Shown here: positions 34,194 to 43,520 of the stretch, piece by piece | How the letters are laid out: the number at the start of each line of letters is the position of its first letter | Numbering within the stretch: the first letter of the stretch is position 1 | NCBI GenBank assembly: GCA_030065875.1 | Contig: JASJCR010000015.1 | Span: 27,145-91,144 of the forward strand | Direction: 5' to 3' | DNA length: 64,000 nt | Source: Ardenticatenaceae bacterium | Lineage (GTDB): Bacteria > Chloroflexota > Anaerolineae > Promineifilales > Promineifilaceae | Notes under the pieces: generated by a model | What the model was told of the DNA's origin: nothing | Database searches by the model: none | Seen by the model: the letters and a program-made list of their open reading frames with translations, nothing else | Translations under genes and position numbers: made by a program

Positions 34194-35300
34194 ATGATCA
34201 AACACATTGCTATTGGATTTGGAGATTTTGTCGGCACGACCGGGCAGTATTTTGAACGGTCCTTTAACCGCGATTACCAGGTGACGTATGTGGGTACCCC
34301 CTGGAAAGACCGGCCGGGGTATGCGCCCGACGAAGACTTGGCCGATCTGCTCAATTCAATGTCACCAAAACCTGATCTTTTTGTTTATATCGATTCTGGG
34401 AGCGTCCATTATTTTCCTCGAGGTTTGGAAAAACTTGAAATGCCGACGATCGGCTATCTGATCGATGCTTACCCCCCGGAAACCGGTTTATCAAACAAGA
34501 TGCGGCTGCGATTGGCCCCCTTTTTTGACTACTTATTTGTGGCCAACGCCGGCTGTATCGATTTATACAGCAGCGGCCGAGACAATATGCCGGTTCGCTG
34601 GCTGCCTTTGGCCTGTGATCCGGAAGTGCAAAAAGATCATCAGCTCGAACGAATTTATGATGTTGGCTTTGTTGGCAGCACCGGTGGGCCTTATGACGAA
34701 CGTGGCCAGGCGCTTAATCTGCTTTCTTCGAAGTATACGATGAATGATTTTAGCCGCCCCTACTATGGGGACGATATGGCCCGCGTATACAGCCAATCAA
34801 AAATAGTTTTTAACATTACCCTGGGGCGTATCTTAAATATGCGTATTTTTGAGGTGCCTCCTTGCGGTGCGCTCCTGCTTACCAAGCGGGCAAATAATGG
34901 GCAAAATGAACTGTTTCGCGAAGGGGATCATTTTGATACCTTCGAAACCCTAGAAGAATTAGATGAAAAAGTGGCTTATTACTTGGCACACCCCGCAGAA
35001 AGAGAGGCCCTTGCTCGTGCCGGCCAGGATTGGGCGCTGCAAAATCATACCTATCAACAGCGGGCGGAATCGATGATTCAAACGGTCTTGGATAATCCGC
35101 AGGAGAAGTTGACCGCACCGGCTAGAAAATGGACGGACGAGCAGGTGCTGCGTGAATATACAGTGGTGCACAGCATGTTGAGGCTTGTTGATGCCTCTTT
35201 TACCAACGTAACCCTGGCTCGTCGCCACCATCCGCAGGTTGTTCGCCAGGCGGTGTGGGAGCTAACAAAAGCGTTGGGTCGGCGAGCAAAATATGGCTAA
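34194..35300 (+). CDS. CgeB-like glycosyltransferase
   Basis: A 368-residue protein of the CgeB/spore-maturation-type glycosyltransferase family. It has FVYIDSGSVHYFPRGLE and PTIGYLIDAYP in the N-terminal domain. The C-terminal GT-B half has YDVGFVGSTGGPYDERG, VYSQSKIVFNITLGRILNMRIFEVPPCGALLLTKR and a typical LAHPAEREALARAGQDWALQNHTYQQRAE tail. The NMRxFE block contains the donor-contacting Glu. It is 8 bases after the methyltransferase and overlaps the next glycosyltransferase by 8 bases, so these genes are tightly coupled. Confidence 0.85.
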   Translation: MIKHIAIGFGDFVGTTGQYFERSFNRDYQVTYVGTPWKDRPGYAPDEDLADLLNSMSPKPDLFVYIDSGSVHYFPRGLEKLEMPTIGYLIDAYPPETGLSNKMRLRLAPFFDYLFVANAGCIDLYSSGRDNMPVRWLPLACDPEVQKDHQLERIYDVGFVGSTGGPYDERGQALNLLSSKYTMNDFSRPYYGDDMARVYSQSKIVFNITLGRILNMRIFEVPPCGALLLTKRANNGQNELFREGDHFDTFETLEELDEKVAYYLAHPAEREALARAGQDWALQNHTYQQRAESMIQTVLDNPQEKLTAPARKWTDEQVLREYTVVHSMLRLVDASFTNVTLARRHHPQVVRQAVWELTKALGRRAKYG

Positions 35301-36207
35301 ACCACACCTTGATATTGTCATCGTCACTTACAACTCTCGGGATGAAATTGACGCTTGTCTCCAAAGTATCCTGGATCCCAAAGATCCGGTGGTTGGAGAG
35401 ATCTTGGTGGTTGATAACGCATCGCCAGACGGCACTGCAGATTACGTGCAAGATCACTATCCCGACGTGACGGTCATTTCTTTAACTGAAAATCTGGGAT
35501 TTGCCGGGGCTAATAATGTGGGAATGGATCGATCTGCGGCGCCCTTTGTCCTGCTCCTCAATCCGGATACGATTGTCCAGCCTGGTGCCTTCCCCGCGAT
35601 GTTGAAACCATTTGAGCAAGATCGTCGAATCGGGTTGGTTGGCCCAAAATTGCGCAATACCGATGGAACACTTCAGCCATCCTGCCGGGAATTTCCAACC
35701 CTCTTGAGCCATTTAATCGGTATGAGTGAACTATATCGCTGGCCGTTTTTCCGAAGAATTTGGGGCCAACGGCTAAAAAGCTTGAGTGATCATACTCAGC
35801 CCACCCGAGTTGATTGGGTTTCAGGGGCGGTCATGTTAACCCGACGCGAAGCTGTAGAGCAGGTTGGCGGTCTGGATCCCCGGTATTTCATGTATACCGA
35901 AGAAATGGATTGGCAATATCGTTTAAGTAACGCTGGCTGGACAATCTGGTTTGAGCCTGGGGCTGTAGTGGTTCACATCGGGGGCGCCAGCACGCGACGC
36001 GTTCCGGCCCGTCGCATCATCTGGCAATATCAGAGCCTTTATCAATTTTATAAAACCCATAAATCTCGCCTGGAATATGGGCTGCTGCGGTGCCTGGTAT
36101 TTAGCGTGACGCTGCCCAAAGTTTTGGTTCTGGCCATCACCGGCCGGCAGAATGAACGCCGCAATTCCCTACGGTCAGCATTTTGGAAAATCATATGGAT
36201 GGGTTAA
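35293..36207 (+). CDS. GT2 family glycosyltransferase
   Basis: A 304-residue GT-A enzyme. It has the opening DIVIVTYNSRDEIDACLQSI, VVDNASPDGTADYV, NLGFAGANNVGM, and LLNPDTIVQPGAF (DxD equivalent NPD). The acceptor region is RVDWVSGAVMLTRREAVEQVGGLDPRYFMYTEEMDWQYRL, whose ED/EEMD carries the catalytic base. This is the rhamnosyltransferase-like branch, so transfer of rhamnose or a similar deoxysugar is plausible. It is paralogous to the enzyme at 36897. No membrane anchor other than a weak hydrophobic C-terminal stretch. Confidence 0.9.
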   Translation: MAKPHLDIVIVTYNSRDEIDACLQSILDPKDPVVGEILVVDNASPDGTADYVQDHYPDVTVISLTENLGFAGANNVGMDRSAAPFVLLLNPDTIVQPGAFPAMLKPFEQDRRIGLVGPKLRNTDGTLQPSCREFPTLLSHLIGMSELYRWPFFRRIWGQRLKSLSDHTQPTRVDWVSGAVMLTRREAVEQVGGLDPRYFMYTEEMDWQYRLSNAGWTIWFEPGAVVVHIGGASTRRVPARRIIWQYQSLYQFYKTHKSRLEYGLLRCLVFSVTLPKVLVLAITGRQNERRNSLRSAFWKIIWMG

Positions 36208-36893
36208 ATCAACCTTTTTACGGCGGAGAAATTGATCCGCAAGATCATAACGATCCTCGAACGCGTATCGTGCAGCAAATTGACCGGGGATCTAACGTGT
36301 TAGAAGTCGGTTGTGGATCGGGCACGATCATTCACTTCCTGCAAACTCACCATCAATGTCAAGTCATTGGTGTCGAACCTTCTCCGACCATGGCTAAGGC
36401 GGCCCGGGATGCGGGCTTGACGATCATTGAAGGGGACATAAACGATGGAGTCGTGCTCGATGAATTACAGGCTAGGGGGCCGTTTGACGCGGTAATTTTT
36501 GCCGACGTTTTGGAACATCTGTCAAATCCCTGGCAAACGCTTCGTCTAATCAAACCCCTGCTCAAACCGACCGGCCGGGCGTTTGCTTCGGTTCCCAACG
36601 TGGCCTTTTGGCGCTTGCGCCTCAATTTGCTGTTTGGGCAGTGGCGTTACACGGAAGGTCACCTGATGGACCACACCCATTTGCGCTGGTTTACGCGGAA
36701 GACCTTGCAGGAGTTGTTTGTTGACTGTGATTATCAGGTGTTGCAGCTGCAGCACCGCTGGGTGCCGCTTCCCGGACATCGTCTTTGGCGAATGATCCCC
36801 AACCACCTGCAGCTGTATGCTCGTCTGGCGGCCCGCTGGCCCGGATTATTTTCTTATCAATTTGTGATTACCGCCGCCAGGGAGTCAAATTAG
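36183..36893 (+). CDS. Class I SAM-dependent methyltransferase (paralog)
   Basis: A 236-residue methyltransferase. Motif I is VLEVGCGSGTIIHFL, then GVEPSPTMAK, FDAVIFADVLEHLSNPWQTL, and ASVPNVAFWRLRLNLLFGQWRYTE. The match to the methyltransferase at 33502 continues through LMDHTHLRWFTRKTLQEL, indicating gene duplication. The frame overlaps the upstream GT2 gene by 25 bases from the ATG at 36183; an ATG at 36195 is an alternative start. The next gene begins 4 bases after the stop. Confidence 0.88.
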   Translation: MENHMDGLNQPFYGGEIDPQDHNDPRTRIVQQIDRGSNVLEVGCGSGTIIHFLQTHHQCQVIGVEPSPTMAKAARDAGLTIIEGDINDGVVLDELQARGPFDAVIFADVLEHLSNPWQTLRLIKPLLKPTGRAFASVPNVAFWRLRLNLLFGQWRYTEGHLMDHTHLRWFTRKTLQELFVDCDYQVLQLQHRWVPLPGHRLWRMIPNHLQLYARLAARWPGLFSYQFVITAARESN

Positions 36894-36896
36894 CAA

Positions 36897-37844
36897 ATGA
36901 TGGTTTCGCCGGATGTATCAATCATCATCGTGAATTGGAATACTCGTCAATTGCTTCATGATTGCCTGCAGTCGCTTTGTCATCAGGGCTCACCACCGGT
37001 TCTGCAAATCATCGTGGTCGATAATGGGTCCACGGATGGATCACTCGAAATGGTGGCCGCTCACTACCCATCAGTTGAAGTGATTGCCAACGGCCGTAAT
37101 TTGGGGTTTAGCAAGGCCAATAACATTGGATTTACCCAGGCCAGCGGCCGTCACGTATTTTTTCTCAATTCTGACACTGTGGTTCAGCCCCAGGCGATTG
37201 AACGGCTGGTTCAATACCTCGATCATCATCCAGAAGTCGGTGCGGTTGGGCCACAGCTTTTGAATGAAGACGGCACGCTGCAGCCATCAGGCCGACCCCT
37301 GCCTGGCTTGCGAGATGCCTGGCGCGCGATTATCCCCCTCTCTTCCGCCCGTCGCACGCAGGTAAAAAGCGACTTGGAGAAGCGAAACTACTCAGAGAAT
37401 GCCCAGGTTGGTGAACTTTCCGGAGCGGCTCTGATGGTCAGAAGAAGCGTCTTGGATCAGGTGGGAATTTTTGACGAAGTTTTTTTCTTCCTTGGTGAAG
37501 ACATCGATTTGTGCTGGCGGATTCACAAAGCCGGCTGGCAGGTTGTGTATCTCCCGGCCGCTCGCGTGGTCCATTTATGGGGAGGCAGCAGCCAGGGATT
37601 AAGCGAAAAAAACAGCCTGCTTGCCCAGCGAGCTTATTTGCGCCTCATGCAGAAACACGGCCGGGTAATGGATGGCGTTTGGTTCACGATCCTTGCTCTG
37701 GCGGCCACCATCCTGAAAGGGGTTAAACGCATGACGACGGGTTTGATCAGGGGGAACCTCTCGGCCGCCGGCGACTCTCTACAAAGCCACCTGCGCGAGA
37801 TGTTTTGGCTGTTAAGAAACGGATGGAGAGGGCGTGAAAATTAA
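36897..37844 (+). CDS. GT2 family glycosyltransferase (paralog)
   Basis: A 315-residue GT-A enzyme. It has DVSIIIVNWNTRQLLHDCLQSL, VVDNGSTDGSLEMV, NLGFSKANNIGFTQ, and FLNSDTVVQPQAI. The acceptor block is VGELSGAALMVRRSVLDQVGIFDEVFFFLGEDIDLCWRI with the GEDIDL catalytic loop, and VVHLWGGSS closes it. Same rhamnosyltransferase-like branch as 35293-36207. It overlaps the following GT4 gene by 11 bases. Confidence 0.9.
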   Translation: MMVSPDVSIIIVNWNTRQLLHDCLQSLCHQGSPPVLQIIVVDNGSTDGSLEMVAAHYPSVEVIANGRNLGFSKANNIGFTQASGRHVFFLNSDTVVQPQAIERLVQYLDHHPEVGAVGPQLLNEDGTLQPSGRPLPGLRDAWRAIIPLSSARRTQVKSDLEKRNYSENAQVGELSGAALMVRRSVLDQVGIFDEVFFFLGEDIDLCWRIHKAGWQVVYLPAARVVHLWGGSSQGLSEKNSLLAQRAYLRLMQKHGRVMDGVWFTILALAATILKGVKRMTTGLIRGNLSAAGDSLQSHLREMFWLLRNGWRGREN

Positions 37845-38955
37845 TTTTATCACCGGCGCTTACCCACCGCTGCGCTGTGGCATTGGCGATTTTGTCAGCC
37901 GCCTGGCGGGGGAAGTTGCTCGTCTGGGTCACGTCACTCAAGTAATTACCGCGAAAAAAGCGCACTCTCAGGACGGCCCGGTTGACGTACGGCCGATTAT
38001 GGATGATTGGCGCCCCGGTCGATTGGGTGGTTTGCTAAAGGTTCTAGATCGAGAAAAACCGGATATTGTAAATTTACATTATCCTTCACAGGAATTTGGC
38101 CGCTTTTCGGCCGTTGATGGGTTACCTTGGCTGTGGCGAATGCGTCGCTTGGCCCCTCTGGCGTTAACCATTCACGAGTACAGCAGCTTTACGCGCCTTG
38201 GTCGATTCCGAATCGCCCTGATGGCCCGTTCGGCAAATCACATCATCGTTCCAGAACGTCAAAACCTGACCCAATTGGCCAGCGATTGGCCTCGCCTGGC
38301 CCCGCGTCTTACCCACATCGCTCTTGGACCAACGCTTGAGCCAGCAGCTATCGACCCTCTGGATAAAGCTGATATTCGCCAGGAGATCGGGCTGACCGAG
38401 CAGCATGTTCACCTGCTCACTTTTGGGTTTGTGAGTCCGGGCAAAGGGTTTGAATATTTGCTGACCGCTTTTGACGCGATCGCTGATCGCCTGCCGGCCG
38501 TTCATTTGTGGCTGGCGGCAGATGATCAGCCGGCCCATCCCAACTACCGCGCTTACCATGAAGCCATTCGCCAGCAAATTGAAGCCAGCGCTTATCGCGA
38601 TCGAATTCATTGGACCGGCTATTTGACGGCCGAAAAATTATCTCAATATTTGCACCTGGTGGACGTGGTGGTGTTACCGTATGACGATGGGGCTTCCCTG
38701 CGGCGAACAACCTTACTCAACGCCCTTGCTCACGGCCGCCCGATCATTAGCACGGGAGATCTCAGCCCCGCGGCCGGAGTTGTGGTGGTTCCCCCTCAAG
38801 ACGCGTCCGCCCTGGCTAAGGCTGTTGATCGCCTCTTGGCCAATGAGGTCGAACGCCATCAGCTGGCTGAACAGGCCGCTCAAAGTGCAGCTGTCTTTGA
38901 CTGGACAACGATCGCTTCTCAGACCATTAACTTATTTACCTCGCTTGGATCATAA
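37834..38955 (+). CDS. GT4-type glycosyltransferase
   Basis: A 373-residue GT-B enzyme. The N-terminus is FITGAYPPLRCGIGDFVSRLAGEVARLGH, a common start for GT4 proteins. The C-terminal half has LLTFGFVSPGKGFEYLLTAFDAI, DRIHWTGYLTAEKLSQYLHLVDVVVLPYDDGASLRRTTLLNALAHGRPII. The usual EGFGL(x)xxEAMA block is replaced by DDGASLRRTTLLNALAHG, as in a subset of GT4 enzymes. It begins within the preceding GT2 gene and ends 1 base before the next ATG. Confidence 0.88.
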   Translation: MKINFITGAYPPLRCGIGDFVSRLAGEVARLGHVTQVITAKKAHSQDGPVDVRPIMDDWRPGRLGGLLKVLDREKPDIVNLHYPSQEFGRFSAVDGLPWLWRMRRLAPLALTIHEYSSFTRLGRFRIALMARSANHIIVPERQNLTQLASDWPRLAPRLTHIALGPTLEPAAIDPLDKADIRQEIGLTEQHVHLLTFGFVSPGKGFEYLLTAFDAIADRLPAVHLWLAADDQPAHPNYRAYHEAIRQQIEASAYRDRIHWTGYLTAEKLSQYLHLVDVVVLPYDDGASLRRTTLLNALAHGRPIISTGDLSPAAGVVVVPPQDASALAKAVDRLLANEVERHQLAEQAAQSAAVFDWTTIASQTINLFTSLGS

Positions 38956-38956
38956 T

Positions 38957-40615
38957 ATGACCATCTCGCTTTCCTCAAAATCATCGATTATTAAGATCAT
39001 GCCCTGGCTCATCGGGTTGTGCAGCGCGGGGCTGTATGCGTTTTTTCTAACTCATCAATATGCCGGGGACGGTCTGCGTCACCTGGCGGCTATTACCGGC
39101 AGCTGGCCACCTGAACCCGGGGGCACCAATCACCTTTTATTTCCTCTGGTTGGTTGGTTGTGGTTTCAGCTGATTGGTCAGCTGCTGCCGACCACTTTTT
39201 TGGTTACAGCCATACAGATGATGAACGCCATCTTTGCCGGATGGGCCGTTGGTTTAGGGGTAGCGATCCTGCAAAAATGGGGGGTCACAACCCGTTCCAT
39301 TTTGCTGGCTGTAATCTCGCTGATATTCGCCAGCGCGTTCTGGCCCAGCGCCACCGACATGGTTGAGGTGATGCCGTCAATTCCGTTGATTTTACTCCCC
39401 TTCTGGTTATTATCCTCCCCAGAACCACCAGGGTGGGCTCGCATCGCTGGGGCGGCCTTATCGTTGGCCCTGGCAACCGCAATTTATCAGGCCTCCCTGT
39501 TTTCCGGTCTGGGCTTGGCGGCATTGGTGTGGCTGCGCAGTGATTCTGAGCATAATAGAGGTCTGGGAAAGATAGTGGGGTTTGGAGCCATCACTTTTGG
39601 TATTTTGGGGGTCATTTATCCGGTCGCTTTTATCCTGCTTGGAGAGGCGGAGTCGATATCTGAAGCGATCAGGATAAGTTTGGCCACCGAATCCCCTTAC
39701 GCGTACGGATATTTTGACCCCAAACATATTGCCGGTGCCGTAGCTGGCTGGGTAACCGCCTGGATCGGGCTTTATGATTTTCAAGGATTAACGATCATGC
39801 TTGCCGGACTACGTCAGGGCCAGATATTCCCTGATGGGATTAACCTTGGATTGATGGGGGTGCAGTACGGTCTTTTTTTATTGCTCTTGACCGCCGTTTG
39901 GCGGGGACAGGGAAGGCTGTTTCAGCGGCGGGAGAAGCGCCAACTGGCGGCCGTGCTGGGGCTGTGGTTTTTGCCTCACTTCCTGTTTTTAATTTACTGG
40001 ATTCCTGCGTACGATAAATTATGGATTCCCCCGCTGATAGCCATCATATTTTTCCTGGCGCTGCTTTTAGATGAATTATCGGGAATAGCCACCTCGTATC
40101 AAAAAGTTGGCTGGACGGCCGCGATTATTCTGTGCATTCTGGTTGTGATGCTGAATTTGACAACCGGATTGTGGCCATCTCGGTTTGGCCCAAATGATTC
40201 CCTGGAGGATGCCCAGGAGATTGCCGAGGTTCACGTCAAATCTGAAGATTTAGTGATCACCGACGGGTGGGGACCAACAGCGGTGTATTTTGAGCATTTT
40301 ACCGATCGGGAATGGGTGGGATTTGCCCATTTAGCTCTTGCCAATCCAGGGCAGTCGACTGTGGTGGCAGCCAAATTTGAAGACGAGATGGAGAACACAA
40401 CTGCCGGCGGAGGGGATGTTTATTTCTTAGGCGTTCTGGATTTAACTGAAACGGAGTGGCAGCCATTATTCGGGGATCGATTTGGGATGGCGTACGAGGA
40501 TTTTGCCTCTTTTCGCGAACGCGCCGAGCCGGTCATGGCTCTGAATGAAACGACCAATCGCGGCCGCCCTCTCCATTTGTGGCGGGTGCAGCAAGCCGTC
40601 ACCATCAATCAATGA
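38957..40615 (+). CDS. Multi-pass membrane protein, GT-C-like
   Basis: From the ATG at 38957 (just after the preceding stop) the protein has 552 residues; a longer frame from 38681 merely overlaps the GT4 gene. About ten TM helices follow a first extracytoplasmic loop with YAGDGLRHLAAI near the N-terminus. The acidic/Asp residue after TM1 is the usual position of the catalytic Asp of GT-C (dolichyl/polyprenyl-linked) glycosyltransferases. A soluble ~100-residue C-terminal domain (DLVITDGWGPTAVYFE) follows. Function inferred from topology and context only; could instead be a polysaccharide polymerase-like protein. Confidence 0.75.
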   Translation: MTISLSSKSSIIKIMPWLIGLCSAGLYAFFLTHQYAGDGLRHLAAITGSWPPEPGGTNHLLFPLVGWLWFQLIGQLLPTTFLVTAIQMMNAIFAGWAVGLGVAILQKWGVTTRSILLAVISLIFASAFWPSATDMVEVMPSIPLILLPFWLLSSPEPPGWARIAGAALSLALATAIYQASLFSGLGLAALVWLRSDSEHNRGLGKIVGFGAITFGILGVIYPVAFILLGEAESISEAIRISLATESPYAYGYFDPKHIAGAVAGWVTAWIGLYDFQGLTIMLAGLRQGQIFPDGINLGLMGVQYGLFLLLLTAVWRGQGRLFQRREKRQLAAVLGLWFLPHFLFLIYWIPAYDKLWIPPLIAIIFFLALLLDELSGIATSYQKVGWTAAIILCILVVMLNLTTGLWPSRFGPNDSLEDAQEIAEVHVKSEDLVITDGWGPTAVYFEHFTDREWVGFAHLALANPGQSTVVAAKFEDEMENTTAGGGDVYFLGVLDLTETEWQPLFGDRFGMAYEDFASFRERAEPVMALNETTNRGRPLHLWRVQQAVTINQ

Positions 40616-41742
40616 TTTACTACGATATTTCACCAGCGGTGCATCAGCGAGCGGGCATTGGCCGCATGGCCGGGCAGCTTTTCCGCGCTTTACAAAATAC
40701 CTCCTGGAAAGAGAAATTAATCCCTTTTTACAATCGCTCAAATGAAATTCCGCTCACCGTACAATCTGGCTGGTCATCCAATCCACAGGCTTTGAGCTGG
40801 GGGGATAAGCGGTGGCGAGCGGCCGTAATGATCGCCACCTATTTGCGCCGCTCTCAAGATAAATTATTTCCAAACGCCTCTCTATTCCACGCCACCGATC
40901 ATCTTCTGCCGTATTTGCCTTCCTGTCAGACGGTGTTTACGCTGCATGACTTGACCCCCTTTTCACACCAGGAAACCCATTCGTCTCTTAACCGCCTTTA
41001 CAGCCGGCTCATGTGGCCCTATTTTTTGCGCCACGCCTCTTTTATTACCTGTGATTCTGAAAGCACGCTAAAAGCACTCCATGCCCGATTCCCAGATATT
41101 TCACCGCAAAAAACGGCCGTTGTTTACCTCGGCGTTGAATCTCGCTTTCGGCCGGTTACACAGGCATCAGAATTAGAAAGAGTGCGAAAAATTTATAAGC
41201 TACCGGCGCGCTTTCTCCTGTTTGTGGGCACCATTGAACCCCGTAAAAACGTCCCCGCACTCCTGTCCGCCTATCATCAGGCTCGTTTAACCGGCGTAAA
41301 CCTGGTTGTTGCTGGAAAAAGAGGGTGGCGGGATTCAGAAGTGGATGCCGTTGTCGAGCGGTTGTCTCTCGGGGACAGCGTTTCATTTCCCGGTTTTATC
41401 GCCGACGAGGATCTTCCCACGCTATACAGCCTGGCAGAGGCTTTTATTTTTCCCTCCCTTTATGAAGGATTTGGTTTTCCGGTTCTCGAGGCGATGGCTT
41501 GCGGCACCCCTGTCGTTTGTTCGCGGATTTCCAGCCTTCCGGAACTGGCCGGTGAAGGGGCAATTTGGATTGATCCACATTCGGTTGAGAGTATTCGAGA
41601 GGGCCTTATAAAAGTGACCTCACCTCATCATGACCGGACCAGTCAAATTGAACTTGGCTTGCTTCAGGCCAGGCGTTTTACCTGGGACAATACCGCTCGG
41701 GAAATGGGGGAAATATATCAACAGCTCTTAAATCATTCATGA
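40612..41742 (+). CDS. GT4-type glycosyltransferase
   Basis: A 376-residue GT-B enzyme of the mannosyltransferase-like branch. It starts MIYYDISPAVHQRAGIGRMA, with the ATG overlapping the previous stop as ATGA. Visible are LFHATDHLLPYL, VFTLHDLTPFSH, VVYLGVESRFRPV, and LFVGTIEPRKNVPALLSAYHQA. The donor block is AEAFIFPSLYEGFGFPVLEAMACGTPVVCS with the EGFGxxxLE acid pair. It is closely similar in layout to the next gene (41836), suggesting duplication. Confidence 0.92.
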   Translation: MIYYDISPAVHQRAGIGRMAGQLFRALQNTSWKEKLIPFYNRSNEIPLTVQSGWSSNPQALSWGDKRWRAAVMIATYLRRSQDKLFPNASLFHATDHLLPYLPSCQTVFTLHDLTPFSHQETHSSLNRLYSRLMWPYFLRHASFITCDSESTLKALHARFPDISPQKTAVVYLGVESRFRPVTQASELERVRKIYKLPARFLLFVGTIEPRKNVPALLSAYHQARLTGVNLVVAGKRGWRDSEVDAVVERLSLGDSVSFPGFIADEDLPTLYSLAEAFIFPSLYEGFGFPVLEAMACGTPVVCSRISSLPELAGEGAIWIDPHSVESIREGLIKVTSPHHDRTSQIELGLLQARRFTWDNTAREMGEIYQQLLNHS

Positions 41743-41835
41743 TTGGAAATTGTGCAGGAAATAACCCGCTATCGTTTTGACCCTAATAATTTTAACTGGC
41801 TTGACGTCCGCAAAAGGATATGATTTATTCGAATT

Positions 41836-42948
41836 ATGGTGTATGTATTTGATTGTCGTGCTGCTACGGCAAAATTCCCCGGGATCGGCCGGTATGTCAG
41901 CAATTTAGCCACCGCGATGGCTGATTTGCTCTCGCCCCAGGAACGGTTGACGCTTTTGATCGCCCCCGAATCACACGAGCGCTGGCCCCTCCCCCTCGAC
42001 CATGCCCAGGTTACCGCAATTGAGACCTCGCTCTCTCATTTTTCTCCCCGTCAACACTGGGCGATCCCTCGCCTGCTGCGGAAAATTCAGGCTGATCTTT
42101 ATCATGCGCCATATTACATGATGCCGTGGCGAAATCGCCAGCCGGTTGTCCTCACCTGCTATGATTTTATCCCTCAACGGTACCCTGATGCGGTAGGCAT
42201 GCAAGCCCGGCGGTGGTTTGCCATGATGCATCGCATCGCCTGGCAGCGAGCCAATCACGTGATCGCTATTTCTGAAGCCACGCGCAAGGATGCTGTGGCC
42301 CTTTATGACGATCGGCGCAAACCGGTGACCGTGATCCCTCTCGCGGCCGATCCGCGATTTCGGCCGGCCGATCCGGCCGCAGAAGAAGAAGTGCGCCGGC
42401 GGTTCAATTTACCGCGGCGCTATGTCCTTTATCTGGGAATCAACAAGCCCCACAAAAATCTGGTGAGATTGGTTGAGGCCTGGGCCCAGGTCAAGAGCGA
42501 CGCCCGGCTAATCATCGCTGGGGCTTGGGATGAGCGGTATCCTGAGGCGCGTGATTTGGTCAATCAGACCGGCTTATCAGACAGAATTTACTTCTTAGGG
42601 CGCGTATCGGATGACTTGTTACCGGCCCTGTACAGCGCGGCCGAACTGTTTGTTTTCCCCAGCCTTTACGAGGGGTTTGGGCTGCCGGTTATAGAAGCGA
42701 TGGCCTGCGGCACACCGGTTGTATGCTCATACGCCTCCAGCCTGCCGGAAGTTGGTGGAGCGGCCGCCGTCTACTTTAACCCGCTGGTGGTTGAAGATAT
42801 CGCTCAGACGCTTCAGGCGATTCTCAATCGGCCGGATGAGCAGAGTCTGCTGAGGGAGAAAGGGCTGGTTCATGCCGGTAAATTTACCTGGAAAATGGTC
42901 GGTGAAAAGACCGTGAACGTTTACCGGGGTTTGGTACTAAACAACTAA
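41836..42948 (+). CDS. GT4-type glycosyltransferase (paralog)
   Basis: A 370-residue GT-B enzyme. It has MVYVFDCRAATAKFPGIGRYVSNLA, LYHAPYYMMPW, VVLTCYDFIPQRYP, VIPLAADPRFRPA, VLYLGINKPHKNLVRLVEAWAQ, and AELFVFPSLYEGFGLPVIEAMACGTPVVCSYASSLPEV. It shares this pattern throughout with the preceding gene. It is the last gene of the plus-strand glycan run; an AT-rich gap of about 100 bases separates it from the response regulator. Confidence 0.92.
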   Translation: MVYVFDCRAATAKFPGIGRYVSNLATAMADLLSPQERLTLLIAPESHERWPLPLDHAQVTAIETSLSHFSPRQHWAIPRLLRKIQADLYHAPYYMMPWRNRQPVVLTCYDFIPQRYPDAVGMQARRWFAMMHRIAWQRANHVIAISEATRKDAVALYDDRRKPVTVIPLAADPRFRPADPAAEEEVRRRFNLPRRYVLYLGINKPHKNLVRLVEAWAQVKSDARLIIAGAWDERYPEARDLVNQTGLSDRIYFLGRVSDDLLPALYSAAELFVFPSLYEGFGLPVIEAMACGTPVVCSYASSLPEVGGAAAVYFNPLVVEDIAQTLQAILNRPDEQSLLREKGLVHAGKFTWKMVGEKTVNVYRGLVLNN

Positions 42949-43049
42949 AAAATGAGCAAATCATAAACCATAGACCTATACCAAACTCCTGCCGAATTCC
43001 CTAAAATCAACATAGTCTTTGTAATAAAAAATGATGGAATATATCGCCT

Positions 43050-43439
43050 ATGTCGAAGAAAATTCTTGTCGTCGATGACGAGCCGGATTTGGTACATTTG
43101 TATCAGCTCGTCCTAGAAATGAATGGTTATCAGGTGCGCACCGCAAACGGAGGTTTGCAGGCGCTCGAGCTTTATCATGAGGATAAACCTCATTTGATTT
43201 TGCTTGACGTTATGATGCCTGACTTAAACGGTCTTGAAGTTTGCAAACAAATTCGCGACAGCGAAGGCCAGGCTTCGCTGACCAAGATTATCATGTATAC
43301 GGCCAATGATAGCGTGGAAAATCGGAAAGCGTCGCAGGCGGCCGGGGCCGATGAATTGGTCAGCAAAGACGTCCCCTTTGAAAATATAACGGCCATGATT
43401 ACGTCTTATCTGGCTACCAGACCTCTGATGGAAGCTTAA
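43050..43439 (+). CDS. Stand-alone response regulator receiver (CheY-like)
   Basis: A 129-residue single receiver domain without output domain. The acidic pocket is VVDDEPD near residues 7-10, the phosphoacceptor Asp lies in LILLDVMMPDLNG (about 53), the switch Thr/Ser in MYTANDS (near 85), and the conserved Lys in ELVSKDVPF (near 109). Such proteins relay phosphate or bind partners directly. The partner kinase is not in the window. A perfect hairpin immediately after the stop terminates it. Confidence 0.93.
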   Translation: MSKKILVVDDEPDLVHLYQLVLEMNGYQVRTANGGLQALELYHEDKPHLILLDVMMPDLNGLEVCKQIRDSEGQASLTKIIMYTANDSVENRKASQAAGADELVSKDVPFENITAMITSYLATRPLMEA

Positions 43440-43440
43440 T

Positions 43441-43473
43441 AGCAGTTCAATTTCCACCCAAAATTGAACTGCT
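43441..43473. terminator. Bidirectional hairpin between convergent genes
   Basis: AGCAGTTCAATTT pairs perfectly with AAATTGAACTGCT around a 7-base loop, directly after the response regulator stop. Confidence 0.85.
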
Positions 43474-43478
43474 CCCCC

Positions 43479-43520
43479 AACACCCATCACCTAACACCCA
43501 AAACCTACTCCCTAATCGCT
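43479..43520. repeat. Period-7 repeat (AACACCC-type) at the end of the L,D-transpeptidase gene
   Basis: Six consecutive heptamers: AACACCC, ATCACCT, AACACCC, AAAACCT, ACTCCCT, AATCGCT. The last two provide the final codons and the TAG stop of the minus-strand gene. Confidence 0.85.

Noticed and set aside
38681..38956. N-terminal extension of the GT-C-like membrane protein
   Set aside because: It lies wholly inside the preceding GT4 gene; the ATG at 38957 follows that gene's stop.
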